Part shown: one piece after another, positions 1 to 8,090 of the stretch | Position numbering within the stretch: the first letter of the stretch is position 1 | How the letters are laid out: the number at the start of each line of letters is the position of its first letter | From: Candidatus Methylomirabilis sp. | GTDB lineage: Bacteria; Methylomirabilota; Methylomirabilia; Methylomirabilales; Methylomirabilaceae | Direction: 5' to 3' | NCBI GenBank assembly: GCA_002634395.1 | Contig: NSJM01000012.1 | Coordinates: 1 to 51,236 of the forward strand | DNA: 51,236 nt | Program-made: the position numbers and the translations under genes | The notes under the pieces: model-generated | Told to the model about the DNA's origin: nothing | The model's input: only the letters and a program-made list of their open reading frames with translations | Database searches by the model: none

Positions 1-1034
1 AGGAGACGATTCTTTTCCAGTATGGCGTAGTGGGTTGAATCTCCGATGTCCAGGCGCCGCTTGGATGGCGCCGATGTCAGCTTCTGAAGGAGTTCATCGG
101 CCGCTTCGTTGGTCATCAACTCTTCAGCGCTTCCTCGAACGATCATAGTCGACGCCTTGATCCTCGCCGGATCGAACAACGACCGACCCGCATGGATTTC
201 GTGCCAATCAATATACGGGCCGTTTGGGACCTGGATCGATTCCGGGGTGCGCTGTTTGGCTGTAGGATCGGAGTTGAAGAGCGTGTTCATCCAGGTGTCG
301 ACAACTTCTTTCTCCCGCCATTCATCCTGCAACTCAGGCTTGATCCATCCATCCCACTGCTCAAGCATCTCCTTCCGAGGCAGATAGCGATAGGCGCCCA
401 TTTCAAGGTACGGTCGGTCCGGGTTGGTGGTGTCTCCGAACGTACTGACGAAGGTAGAATTCTTCCCATAAATCGCCCCATACATGACCAACTTATTCAC
501 TTTTTCTGGATGCAGTGTCGCATAGAGGGCGGCCCAGGAGGCGCCGATGGAGTGTCCAATGATGCTGACCTTGTCCACCTTTCGCTTGGAACGAATATAA
601 TCGACAGCGACATCAATATCCCGCATCACCTGATCCGCTCGAACCAGGGGAAGGTTCTGATACGGAGATTCCTTCATCTCCGGTGGCCTGGTCGAGCGTC
701 CGAATCCCCTGATATCCACGGTAAACGCGTCAAAACCGCGTTCGGCCATATACTCCAACCAAGAATATCCGGGAAGAGGGAGGTCGAAGACGACTGAGGC
801 AGGGCCTGGGAGACCGTGAACGAACAGGATGACATTCTCTTTGACAATCTTCGGTAAGTTCGCAAGTCGCTTCTCTCGAACGAACAGCTTGATTCCCTGA
901 TCCCTACCCTGCACCAAAAATTCCTCTTTGACGATGGCGTTCTCCTGCTCCGCCGCGCCTACAGCAGAAGCGCTTATTGCGATAATCGCGACTGCCGTCC
1001 GGCACATCATGCCGATTCGCGACCGGTAATCCAT
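1..1034 (-). CDS. Secreted alpha/beta hydrolase, C-terminus cut by window edge
   Basis: Reading frame open from an ATG at 1034 to the window edge, about 344 codons with no stop, so the C-terminus is missing. The first ~28 residues form a signal peptide (basic start, hydrophobic AVAIIAISASA core, likely cut after VGA). An alpha/beta hydrolase fold follows: oxyanion motif FVHGLPG near residue 72, nucleophile elbow GHSIGA near 160, a probable acid after MIVRGSAEE near 315 and the catalytic His in GDSTHYAIL near 337, so the triad is complete and little is lost. AAAGGAG lies about 6 bases before the ATG. Probably a periplasmic esterase or lipase-like enzyme; the substrate cannot be told. It diverges from hpnD across a 179-base gap. 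Confidence 0.8.
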   Translation of the reverse strand, partial: MDYRSRIGMMCRTAVAIIAISASAVGAAEQENAIVKEEFLVQGRDQGIKLFVREKRLANLPKIVKENVILFVHGLPGPASVVFDLPLPGYSWLEYMAERGFDAFTVDIRGFGRSTRPPEMKESPYQNLPLVRADQVMRDIDVAVDYIRSKRKVDKVSIIGHSIGASWAALYATLHPEKVNKLVMYGAIYGKNSTFVSTFGDTTNPDRPYLEMGAYRYLPRKEMLEQWDGWIKPELQDEWREKEVVDTWMNTLFNSDPTAKQRTPESIQVPNGPYIDWHEIHAGRSLFDPARIKASTMIVRGSAEELMTNEAADELLQKLTSAPSKRRLDIGDSTHYAILEKNRL

Positions 1035-1097
1035 CCTGTGCTCCTTTCTCCGGAACGTATGACAAAATATCAATAATTTCTTGATCGAAGGTCTATC

Positions 1098-1128
1098 AGT
1101 ATAGAGCCAGAAGAGGTAGAAGTGTCAA
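1098..1128 (-). promoter_or_regulatory. Candidate sigma70 promoter of the secreted hydrolase
   Basis: On the minus strand a perfect TTGACA (complement 1123-1128) is followed after 19 bases by TATACT (complement 1098-1103). The spacing is longer than the ideal 17, which lowers confidence. Predicted start near 1091 gives a leader of about 57 bases. Confidence 0.4.
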
Positions 1129-1177
1129 CTCCTTTTCACGCCGCAATGCTCTCACGCCGATACCGGAAATCAGCCGG

Positions 1178-1206
1178 TTGCTCTCGTGACCTGATTTTTC
1201 TATAAT
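1178..1206 (+). promoter_or_regulatory. Promoter of hpnD, predicted leaderless
   Basis: Consensus TATAAT at 1201-1206, with TTGCTC at 1178-1183 and a 17-base spacer. Only 7 bases separate the -10 box from the ATG at 1214, so transcription should begin at or within a base or two of the start codon. No Shine-Dalgarno sequence precedes the ATG, which fits a leaderless message. Confidence 0.55.
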
Positions 1207-1213
1207 ACGGTCT

Positions 1214-2071
1214 ATGAATCAGGTAGACGACCTTCGAACTCACAGCCGCACGATCACCAAGCAAAGCGGCTCAAATTTCTCTTCTGCCTTTCTTTTCCTC
1301 CCAAAGCCGAAACGCGAGGCGATCTATGCCGTGTATGCCTTCTGCCGGCTAAGTGATGATCTTGTGGACGAATCAAGAGCCGGAGGCGATCCGGCAGCCG
1401 AACTTGCCCGGTGGCGCCACACCCTCGATACCTGCCTTCAGGACAACGTCGGCCCCCCCGTCATCATGGCTGTCGGTCAGGCCGCGCGCCGTTTTAATAT
1501 CCCAAAGGTCTATTTCGAGGAGTTGCTCAATGGCATGGAGATGGATCTTGTACGTGCCAGGTATGCTACGTTTGAGGAACTCTACCCGTATTGCTACCGC
1601 GTGGCGTCGATTGTCGGTCTTATCTGCATCGAAATCTTCGGCTACACCAACCCGCAAGCAAAGATCTATGCCGAGCAATTGGGCATCGCCTTTCAACTCA
1701 CCAACATTCTCCGGGATGTGGGGGTTGATGCACAACGAGGACGGATCTATCTTCCGCAGGATGAACTGAAGCGATTTGGATATTCCGAAGAAGATCTGTT
1801 GGCTGGGCGGTACAATCATGCCTTCGTGGAACTGATGCGGTTTCAATGTGAGCGAGCCCGAGGCTTTTTCCAGGCCGCTTCAGCCGCCTTGGCGGCCGAG
1901 GATACGCGATCGCTGTTGGCCGCAGAAATCATGCGGGCCATTTACTACCGCCTGTTACTCAAGATCGAAGCCCAGCAGTACGATGTCTTCCACGGGAATA
2001 TTACCATTGGTAAATACCGAAAGCTTTTGCTGGCTGGTACTCTGTGGCTACGATCGGTACTGAGTCCGTAA
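1214..2071 (+). CDS. hpnD: Squalene/phytoene synthase family, presqualene diphosphate synthase type
   Basis: 285 residues, normal for the trans-isoprenyl diphosphate head-to-head synthase family. The first Asp-rich motif is YAFCRLSDDLVDES (D48, D49, D52) and the second LTNILRDVGVDAQRGRIYLP (D168, D172); both bind Mg-diphosphate. The N-terminal pattern SGSNFSSAFLFLPKPKREAIYAVYAFCR resembles HpnD, which condenses two farnesyl diphosphates to presqualene diphosphate for hopanoids. Phytoene synthase (crtB) is the main alternative. No hpnC, hpnE or shc lies in the window, so assignment rests on sequence pattern only. The ATG is fixed by the promoter only 7 bases upstream. It runs convergent to the DUF3105 gene. 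Confidence 0.75.
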   Translation: MNQVDDLRTHSRTITKQSGSNFSSAFLFLPKPKREAIYAVYAFCRLSDDLVDESRAGGDPAAELARWRHTLDTCLQDNVGPPVIMAVGQAARRFNIPKVYFEELLNGMEMDLVRARYATFEELYPYCYRVASIVGLICIEIFGYTNPQAKIYAEQLGIAFQLTNILRDVGVDAQRGRIYLPQDELKRFGYSEEDLLAGRYNHAFVELMRFQCERARGFFQAASAALAAEDTRSLLAAEIMRAIYYRLLLKIEAQQYDVFHGNITIGKYRKLLLAGTLWLRSVLSP

Positions 2072-2133
2072 TCAAAACGGGTCTCGAAGGCATTACTGAA
2101 ACATCTACATAGAGAGATCGATCCACATCCTGT

Positions 2134-2730
2134 TTAGCCACCCTTGCCGTGGTGGTCGATTCCAATGTGGGCTTTAATGAACTTAACGATGCGCACCTCG
2201 TCGAATTCGTCGAACTTATCGATCCTGCCCCATGCCGTCAGCGCAATCCTCCGGTCCAATCCGGTATATGGCGCCAGGATGACGCGATCGTACCGCTCGG
2301 CAATTGTGGTGAGTTGCGTGACCAGGTCAGGGCAATCCTGACAGGAGTAGTTGATCGCCACGCCGCCATCTTCGAGGTTGTGAACCTGCATCTCCTTGGG
2401 GACCGGCTCGGTATGAATCCCCCACTGAGCCAGTCCAGGGGCATGGGGCCCTGAGGTGGGTGGATCGCTGTTGTATGGCGGATGCGGCATATCGAGGGGA
2501 ACGTGAGGGCTCGGTAGGACCGGGACAGTGGTCCAGCTCACCTTCTCCGTCATCTTACCATAGCCCCAATAACCGCCAACCAGCAGGACGGCTGCAATGG
2601 CAGCATAGAGCCCGATCCGCCCCCCAAGCCCCTGACGACGCTTCGTTCTTTCCGTCTCAGCCCGTTCCCGTTGTGCCTTTTGCTTTGCCTCTTTCTTGAT
2701 TTGTGATTTCGTGACCTGCGGCTTTGTCAT
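2134..2730 (-). CDS. DUF3105 membrane-anchored protein
   Basis: 198 residues. The first ~37 are very Lys/Arg/Glu-rich (KKEAKQKAQRERAETERTKRR), followed by one membrane segment (IGLYAAIAAVLLVGGYWGYG, about 40-58), so N-in, C-out topology is likely. The outer domain has the DUF3105 signature: YNSDPPTSGPHAPG near 87, WGIHTEPVPKE near 104 and VHNLEDGGVAINYSC near 116, with a CxxC (SCQDCPD) that could bind metal or form a disulfide. Function unknown. GGAGAT lies 2 bases before the ATG. Last gene of the probable operon rtcA, acetyltransferase, ppsR, DUF3105 (47 bases after ppsR). Confidence 0.8.
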   Translation of the reverse strand: MTKPQVTKSQIKKEAKQKAQRERAETERTKRRQGLGGRIGLYAAIAAVLLVGGYWGYGKMTEKVSWTTVPVLPSPHVPLDMPHPPYNSDPPTSGPHAPGLAQWGIHTEPVPKEMQVHNLEDGGVAINYSCQDCPDLVTQLTTIAERYDRVILAPYTGLDRRIALTAWGRIDKFDEFDEVRIVKFIKAHIGIDHHGKGG

Positions 2731-2777
2731 CGATCTCCCCGGATTGTATCGCTGTGAGACAGACCGTTGATGTCAGG

Positions 2778-3662
2778 TTACTTCCTTCCACCGCTCTTCC
2801 GACAGGCGTCGGCGCCCTTTCGCTCAGCCGGCTGCGGCGTATCAGGCGCGGCAATGAGCGCCAGAATCTCACTTGCCGCCTCCTCGATCGATTTGCTGGT
2901 CATGTCGATGACCGGCCAGCCGGCCTTACGAAAGAGCGATCGACTGTATGAAAGCTCGGCACGCACCTCCTCTAACTTCGCGTAGGCATCAGCAACAGAC
3001 GCATGCTTCTGTTCAAGTCTGGCCCGCCGCAGCTCCACCAGCCGATCCACCGCAACAATGAGTCCGACGATCCGACCCTGATCGATCGTCATTAATCGGC
3101 CTGGCAACGGAAGATTGAGGATGACCGGAACGTTTGCCACTCGCCACCCTTTTCCCGCCAGATAGATGCTGAGCGGCGTCTTGGAGGTTCGCGAGATACC
3201 GACCAGGGTGAGATCGGCGCGGTTGAGTCCAAGCGGGTCCTGGCCGTCGTCGTGCTTGACGGTGTATTCGATGGCCTCGATTCGGTGAAGGTACTCCTGT
3301 CCCAGTTGTCGAAACAGACCGGGTTGCATGAGCGGCGGAATGCGCAGCAGGTCGCTCAGGCGAAGCAGAAGCGGGCCGATCAGGTCGATGGTCTCTACCC
3401 CCCGCTCCCGTCCCTCTCGTACTACGACCTGGCGAAGTTCCTCCGACACCAGGGTATGCACGATGATCCCCTTACTCGCTTGAGCGCTCTCAATCGCACG
3501 TCGCACCTCACCCACCGTCCGGATATTGGGAAGACGCAGAATCTCGATCTCCGCCGTCTGAAACTGGGCCAGTGCGGCTCTGACGACCAACTCTGCGGTG
3601 GTACCGGTTGCATCGGAAACCGCAAAAATCCGATAACGTCCTCCGACCAAGGGTAGGTTCAT
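2778..3662 (-). CDS. ppsR: PEP synthase / pyruvate-phosphate dikinase regulatory protein (kinase-phosphorylase)
   Basis: 294 residues of the DUF299 family, slightly longer than the usual ~270 because of a Lys/Arg-rich tail. The N-terminus shows FAVSDATGTTAE (14-24), and the P-loop-like GISRTSKTP (155-163) is followed by LSIYLAGKGW as in characterised members. These enzymes phosphorylate (ADP-dependent) and dephosphorylate a Thr on PEP synthase or PPDK and so switch pyruvate to PEP conversion. Neither target gene is in the window. It lies between the acetyltransferase (21 bases upstream) and DUF3105 (47 bases downstream), probably one transcript. Confidence 0.88.
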   Translation of the reverse strand: MNLPLVGGRYRIFAVSDATGTTAELVVRAALAQFQTAEIEILRLPNIRTVGEVRRAIESAQASKGIIVHTLVSEELRQVVVREGRERGVETIDLIGPLLLRLSDLLRIPPLMQPGLFRQLGQEYLHRIEAIEYTVKHDDGQDPLGLNRADLTLVGISRTSKTPLSIYLAGKGWRVANVPVILNLPLPGRLMTIDQGRIVGLIVAVDRLVELRRARLEQKHASVADAYAKLEEVRAELSYSRSLFRKAGWPVIDMTSKSIEEAASEILALIAAPDTPQPAERKGADACRKSGGRK

Positions 3663-3683
3663 CGCGGCTATCTGCCATCTCCA

Positions 3684-4133
3684 TTACAGTTCAAGGAGGA
3701 GCGCCACCTCGTCGCAATCGAACAGCTTGCTGCACTGAAGGCAATCCTTCCACACCTTTTCCGGCAGTGTGAGTTTGTCAACCACGTGAAAACCCAGGCG
3801 CTCAAAGAACATCGGCTTGTAGGTCAGGGCAAACACTCGCCTGATCCGGCGGTCCTTCGCTGTGGCGATGCAGACCTCGGTCACTGCCCGGCCGATCCCC
3901 TTCCCTTGGCACTCCGGCCAGACAGCCAGCGATCGGATCTCCGCCAGATCCGTCCCGTAAACAAAAAGGGAGCAGACCCCAACAATCCGTCCGTCCTGCT
4001 CACATACGTGGAAATCGTCGATCCGATCGTAGATCTCCTGCGACCTCAGTGGCAAGAGATCACCCTTGCCGGCGTACACATTCACCAGGCGTACAATTGC
4101 CGGGACATCGGTCGTCTCCGCCTTCCTTACCAT
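3684..4133 (-). CDS. GNAT N-acetyltransferase, single-domain N-acetylglutamate synthase-like
   Basis: About 149 residues from an ATG at 4133; the frame is open to 4172 but that would overlap rtcA. The chosen start lies 8 bases after the rtcA stop. The acetyl-CoA motif is EIRSLAVWPECQGKGIGRAV, with Q/R-x-x-G-x-G/A intact. The C-terminal part (LTYKPMFFERLGF, VDKLTLPEKVWKDC, CSKLFDCDEVAL) is the pattern of the ArgA acetyltransferase domain without the amino-acid kinase domain, as in short NAGS-type enzymes. It could make N-acetylglutamate for arginine synthesis, but its neighbours (rtcA, ppsR) give no support for that pathway. Confidence 0.75.
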   Translation of the reverse strand: MVRKAETTDVPAIVRLVNVYAGKGDLLPLRSQEIYDRIDDFHVCEQDGRIVGVCSLFVYGTDLAEIRSLAVWPECQGKGIGRAVTEVCIATAKDRRIRRVFALTYKPMFFERLGFHVVDKLTLPEKVWKDCLQCSKLFDCDEVALLLEL

Positions 4134-4141
4134 GTGCCGCC

Positions 4142-5230
4142 TCAGGCGCGAGCCGCCGCCATCGCCCCGCATGAAGAGACATTCAGACCGATGCCGTCGA
4201 TAGTGAGCCGGCCCGGTCCACCCAGCCGGCCTTCCAGCAATACCCCTATCGGCAGAAACTGCTGAATCGTCCAGAGGTTCGTCAGCAGATGTTGGCTCAC
4301 ACGCGCCATGGTAAGAACCGAGCGACCATTAGCCAGTGCCATCAGTACCGCAAGCTGATCGGTTAGATGGGGGTCGGCGCCGGCATTTCCGGCAAGAAAG
4401 TTCAGCAGGGCATCCGCCGCCTCATCAGCGACGCGCTCAGCGGATTTTCCACGCTCGCCAAGCGCGCCAAATCCGGCTCGAACCTTCTCGAATTCAGCCC
4501 ATACAAACACGGTATCGCCACGGCAGACGGCATCGAGCTCGGCAATCTTAATCTCTATTTTGTGCCCGGCGTCGGCAAGCCGGTATCGGACCCGATCAGC
4601 CTGTCGTTCGGCAATCGCCATGGGGAGTCCCGCTACGGCTGATATACCCCGGATAGCCAGCAGCGCTCCGCGATTCGTGAGGTCCATCGAACTCAGCCTG
4701 GTCAACGGCTGTACGGCAGCTCGCACCTCGCCACCTCCTTTGGGGTAAAAGCCGCCCCGTTGCAGTTGCCAGGTGGCAGCCAGTCCCATCCTCTCCACCA
4801 TCGGCAGGAAAATTTCGGAGATGTACGGGGCCGGCGGACTCCATGGAACGTGGGTTCCGCCCGTCATCGTCACCGTCGACGACGTCCCTGCAAATGCAAG
4901 CGGCGCAAGGATCGCCTGAAACACGAGCGACACTGCACCGGCTGTCCCGACGTCGATTCGACGCGATCCTCCGGTGATCGGCCCGGGGGTAAAATGGAGG
5001 CGGGAAGAGCCGAGCTCCGCCCCATGCACCTCAGCGCCGGTAATCTCAGCAAGCACCTTGACGCAAGAAAGGTGCTGCGGTTGTAGGCCGGGCTTCTTCC
5101 GGCCCGCCCGGATCTTGAACAGTTCTACCGGCCTGCCAAGGACGGCGGACAGGGCCAGGGCCGTTCTGAGAATCTGGCCGCCACCCTCACCGTACGATCC
5201 GTCTATCTTGAGAATGCCACTCGCCACCAC
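4142..5230 (-). CDS. rtcA: RNA 3'-terminal phosphate cyclase
   Basis: 362 residues, slightly over the usual ~340. Converts an RNA 3'-phosphate to a 2',3'-cyclic phosphate through an enzyme-AMP intermediate. Family motifs: IDGSYGEGGGQILRTALALS (9-28), RAGRKKPGLQPQHL (41-54), TGGTHVPWSPP (123-133), RGGFYPKGGGEV (158-169). The adenylated His is H288 in PHLTDQLAVLMALANG, where active family members have it. No rtcB or rtcR accompanies it here, unlike the classic Rtc operon. First gene of its operon, with a good promoter 50 bases upstream. Confidence 0.92.
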   Translation of the reverse strand: MVASGILKIDGSYGEGGGQILRTALALSAVLGRPVELFKIRAGRKKPGLQPQHLSCVKVLAEITGAEVHGAELGSSRLHFTPGPITGGSRRIDVGTAGAVSLVFQAILAPLAFAGTSSTVTMTGGTHVPWSPPAPYISEIFLPMVERMGLAATWQLQRGGFYPKGGGEVRAAVQPLTRLSSMDLTNRGALLAIRGISAVAGLPMAIAERQADRVRYRLADAGHKIEIKIAELDAVCRGDTVFVWAEFEKVRAGFGALGERGKSAERVADEAADALLNFLAGNAGADPHLTDQLAVLMALANGRSVLTMARVSQHLLTNLWTIQQFLPIGVLLEGRLGGPGRLTIDGIGLNVSSCGAMAAARA

Positions 5231-5279
5231 GCTTAACTCATCCTCGCCATTCCGAGACGTTCCTCACGTCTGGAGGGGT

Positions 5280-5308
5280 ATTATTTGCTCGTCGGCGGAA
5301 ACTGTCAA
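5280..5308 (-). promoter_or_regulatory. Promoter of the rtcA operon
   Basis: On the minus strand, perfect TTGACA (complement 5303-5308), a 17-base spacer, then AATAAT (complement 5280-5285), 11 of 12 consensus bases. Predicted start near 5273 gives a leader of about 43 bases. Confidence 0.6.
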
Positions 5309-5342
5309 GGGAACTCTTGAGCGGTGGATCCAACAGTTTGAC

Positions 5343-5747
5343 TCACGAGGTTCCCGTCCCTCTCGCCTTTCTACCGGCCTTGTTGTGAAAGCGCGCAAGG
5401 TCAACGATGACCCGCTCGTGCCGGCACTCGGCAATCTTCTCTACCTCGTCAAACGCCTCAATCCGGAAGACAAGATGCCGCTCATCAATCTGCGTCAGCG
5501 TCGCCGTCACCTTCACCACAAGTCCGATCGGGGTCGGCGCCAGGTGCATCATCTTCACGATACTACCGACGGTGCCCTGCCCCTCTAAGAGGTGTGGCTG
5601 TACACCGGCCGTCGCCACCTCCTCCATCCACTCGACCACAACCGGCGTGGTGAGCACATGAACGAATGGGTTGCCATGCCGGTCGGCCGCCTCGGATTCG
5701 GTCACCTTCCAGGCTCCCTCAAACGTCATCCCTTCATGCAGGCTCAT
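5343..5747 (-). CDS. Hotdog thioesterase, fluoroacetyl-CoA thioesterase (FlK)-like
   Basis: 134 residues from an ATG at 5747, preceded by GGAGG at 5-6 bases; the frame is open to a TTG at 5795 but that start has no such site. The pattern matches FlK-type hotdog proteins: FVHVLTTPVVVEWMEE (28-43), GQGTVGSIVKMMHLAPTP (57-73), and the late HERVIVDLARF. In FlK the catalytic residues are Thr, Glu and His; matching candidates here are T33/T34, E42/E43 and H68. Family members are small acyl-CoA thioesterases that remove toxic or stalled acyl-CoA; fluoroacetate specificity cannot be inferred. It diverges from the kimA-like gene. Confidence 0.7.
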   Translation of the reverse strand: MSLHEGMTFEGAWKVTESEAADRHGNPFVHVLTTPVVVEWMEEVATAGVQPHLLEGQGTVGSIVKMMHLAPTPIGLVVKVTATLTQIDERHLVFRIEAFDEVEKIAECRHERVIVDLARFHNKAGRKARGTGTS

Positions 5748-5801
5748 CGGCTCCTCCCATCTCGGGCGCATTGTGCCGGTTGTCTCCGGACGCAATAATA
5801 C

Positions 5802-5830
5802 TTGACAGGCTCATGGAGAGTGGCTAGATT
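5802..5830 (+). promoter_or_regulatory. Candidate promoter of the kimA-like gene
   Basis: TTGACA at 5802-5807, a 17-base spacer and TAGATT at 5825-5830. The predicted start near 5837 leaves a leader of about 175 bases before the GTG at 6013, long enough to carry a regulatory RNA. Confidence 0.45.
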
Positions 5831-5959
5831 GAGCCGGTTTGACTGAACACCACGCCCTGTGTGCTCCATACTATCATACGAATAGATCCGTGAGAGCGAA
5901 CGTCTTCATTGGGCCTGCCAACTTGACGGAATACGTTGACCGGGATAACATCCTTAACA

Positions 5960-5987
5960 GGCGCTTCGGCGCCCGGTGACCAACCGG
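5960..5987 (+). other. Two adjacent hairpins in the kimA leader
   Basis: GGCGC (5960-5964), TTCG loop, GCGCC (5969-5973) forms a very stable UUCG hairpin. Next to it CCGGT (5973-5977) can pair with ACCGG (5983-5987). No T-run follows, so this is not a plain terminator, and I could not match it to the ydaO c-di-AMP riboswitch consensus that controls kimA in Bacillus. Confidence 0.4.
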
Positions 5988-6012
5988 CCTCGCTGATCCT
6001 ACACACTGTACC

Positions 6013-7965
6013 GTGAGACAATCTGTGCCTACTCTCGAAAAAGAGAGCGGAACGACCGTTTTGCGGCGGACCGCAGAATACCAGCCGCCTCACTCCTGGC
6101 GAACATGGCTGATCGGACGCCCACTTCGGACCGCCGATGCCCCTGAACAGGCCATTGGCAAGACGGTCGGTCTGGCCGTCTTCGCCTCTGACGCGCTCTC
6201 CTCCACCGCGTACGCCACTGACGAGATTCTGTTCGTCCTGGCCGCTGTTGGAGCTGCAGCATTCGTCTATGCCCTTCCGATTTCGCTGGCCATCGTGGTA
6301 CTGTTGGCCATTGTCACGCTCTCGTATTTGCAGACGATCCATGCCTATCCAGGAGGCGGCGGCGCCTATATTGTAGCCCGTGACAACCTGGGAAAACTCC
6401 CCGCCCAGATAGCCGGCGCGTCGCTGCTCACCGACTATATCCTGACTGTAGCCGTGTCAGTCGCTTCGGGGGTGGCCCAACTGGCCTCAGCGTATCCGTC
6501 CCTCTTTCCCTACCGAGTGCCGTTAGCCATCGGGATGGTGCTGATCATGATGATCGTCAACCTGCGCGGAGTGAAAGAATCCGGCACGATTCTCGCCATT
6601 CCCAGCTATTTCTTCCTGGCTATGATGCTTCTGACCGTAGGCAGCGGTCTCAGTCAGTACCTGATGGGAAGTCTCCATACCGTCGTGAACCCGCCGCCGG
6701 GAAGGGAGCATATTGCGCAATCGATCTCACTCTTCCTGATTCTCCATGCCTTTTCCAATGGCACGACCGCCCTTACCGGGGTGGAGGCCATCTCGAACGG
6801 GGTCCCTGCGTTTAAGGAGCCGCGCAGCCGCAATGCGGGCATCACGCTGATCTGGATGTCCGCCATTCTTGGCGCACTGTTCCTGGGCGTGACCTTCCTG
6901 GCCGGAAAAATGGGTGCGACACCTTCGGAGACAGAAACGGTGATCTCGCAACTGGCGCGGACGGCCTATGAGGGTCGAGGTCTGCTGTACCTGGCCGTCA
7001 TCGCCGCCACTACCCTTATCCTGATCATGGCTGCCAATACGGCCTATGCCGGCTTTCCGCGGTTAAGCGCTCTGCTGGCGGCAGATGGCTTTTTGCCTCG
7101 GCCGCTCACGTACCGGGGAAGCCGCCTGGTCTACTCGCGCGGCATTGTGGCGCTGGCCCTCATTGCCTCACTCCTGATCTGGCTGTTTCAGGCCAGCGTC
7201 AACGCACTGATCCCGCTCTATGCTATCGGCGTCTTCCTCTCCTTCACACTTGCCCAGGCCGGCATGGCGCACCGCTGGTGGAAGGCCGGACATCTGGCGC
7301 CAGGACAGGAAGCTCAGGAGCATGGTTCAGTCGTCCGCCACGAACCCAGATGGGTGGCGAAGATGGCGATTAACGGCTTTGGCGCACTCTGTACGGCTGG
7401 GGTCATGCTGATCTTTACCGTCACCAAGTTGCAGGATGGCGCATGGATCGTAATCATTCTGATCCCCATTCTTGTCGCCCTATTCACGGCCATCCATCGC
7501 CATTACCGCGATCTCGCCGCCCACCTTTCACTGGAACAGTACGGTGGGCCGCCTCGAATCTCGCGTCAGCGTGTGATTCTGGCGGTCAGTGGCGTCCATC
7601 GCGGTACGCTGGCGGCACTCCGCTACGCCCGCACGCTATCCAACGACATCACGGCCGTGCATATCTGCACCGATCCCGTCGAAGCCGAGACGCTGAACCG
7701 GAAATGGGAATCGTGGGGCGATGGAATCCGCCTGGTCGTGCTTGATTCTCCCTACCGGTTATTCCTGGAACCCTTATTGGGGTATATCGAGGAGATTGCC
7801 GTGCGGCGCCAGCCGAACGAGATCATCACCATCATCGTGCCGCAGTTTGTCCCCCGCCACTGGTGGCACAACCTCCTACACACCCAGACGGCGATGCTGC
7901 TGCGAGTGATGCTGTTGTTCAAGCCGGGGATTGTCATTACTGATGTGCCCTATCAAATCGAGTAA
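6013..7965 (+). CDS. APC-superfamily permease, KimA-like potassium importer
   Basis: 650 residues from a GTG with a weak ribosome site. After a ~45-residue cytoplasmic start come about 12 membrane helices (to ~490) and a C-terminal UspA-like cytoplasmic domain (RVILAVSGVHRGTLAALRYA onward). The first helix carries FASDALSSTAYATDEI (D60, Y67), and AYPGGGGAYIVARDNLG (111-127) and LLTDYILTVAVS (D141, Y142) follow; these match the KimA/YdaO potassium-proton symporter pattern, whose D and Y residues line the ion site. Generic amino acid permease is the default alternative, but the two RCK genes immediately downstream strongly favour potassium. Confidence 0.75.
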   Translation: MRQSVPTLEKESGTTVLRRTAEYQPPHSWRTWLIGRPLRTADAPEQAIGKTVGLAVFASDALSSTAYATDEILFVLAAVGAAAFVYALPISLAIVVLLAIVTLSYLQTIHAYPGGGGAYIVARDNLGKLPAQIAGASLLTDYILTVAVSVASGVAQLASAYPSLFPYRVPLAIGMVLIMMIVNLRGVKESGTILAIPSYFFLAMMLLTVGSGLSQYLMGSLHTVVNPPPGREHIAQSISLFLILHAFSNGTTALTGVEAISNGVPAFKEPRSRNAGITLIWMSAILGALFLGVTFLAGKMGATPSETETVISQLARTAYEGRGLLYLAVIAATTLILIMAANTAYAGFPRLSALLAADGFLPRPLTYRGSRLVYSRGIVALALIASLLIWLFQASVNALIPLYAIGVFLSFTLAQAGMAHRWWKAGHLAPGQEAQEHGSVVRHEPRWVAKMAINGFGALCTAGVMLIFTVTKLQDGAWIVIILIPILVALFTAIHRHYRDLAAHLSLEQYGGPPRISRQRVILAVSGVHRGTLAALRYARTLSNDITAVHICTDPVEAETLNRKWESWGDGIRLVVLDSPYRLFLEPLLGYIEEIAVRRQPNEIITIIVPQFVPRHWWHNLLHTQTAMLLRVMLLFKPGIVITDVPYQIE

Positions 7966-8020
7966 TGGCGCGCGAAAAGCCAATACTTGGGAATCCTGGG
8001 TCTGTTTTTGGTCTGTCTGA

Positions 8021-8070
8021 TCTATTTGGTCTAAACCAAACGACGGAACAGGCGAGATAGACCAAATAGA
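8021..8070 (+). repeat. Inverted 9-mer-type element before the first RCK gene
   Basis: TCTATTTGGTCT (8021-8032) is the exact reverse complement of AGACCAAATAGA (8059-8070), with a 26-base loop; upstream 8001-8018 adds related TCTG/GTCTG units. The distal arm leads into CATTTTCTAAGGA just before the start codon at 8091. It belongs to the same dispersed family as 27531-27606, 49240-49276 and 51178-51236. Confidence 0.7.
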
Positions 8071-8090
8071 CATTTTCTAAGGAACACGCT

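Noticed and set aside
192..797. 201-residue plus-strand open frame
   Set aside because: Antisense to the secreted alpha/beta hydrolase, whose catalytic motifs are on the minus strand.
5837..6012. c-di-AMP (ydaO) riboswitch before the kimA-like gene
   Set aside because: I could not find the conserved core segments of that riboswitch by eye, so only a structured leader is reported.
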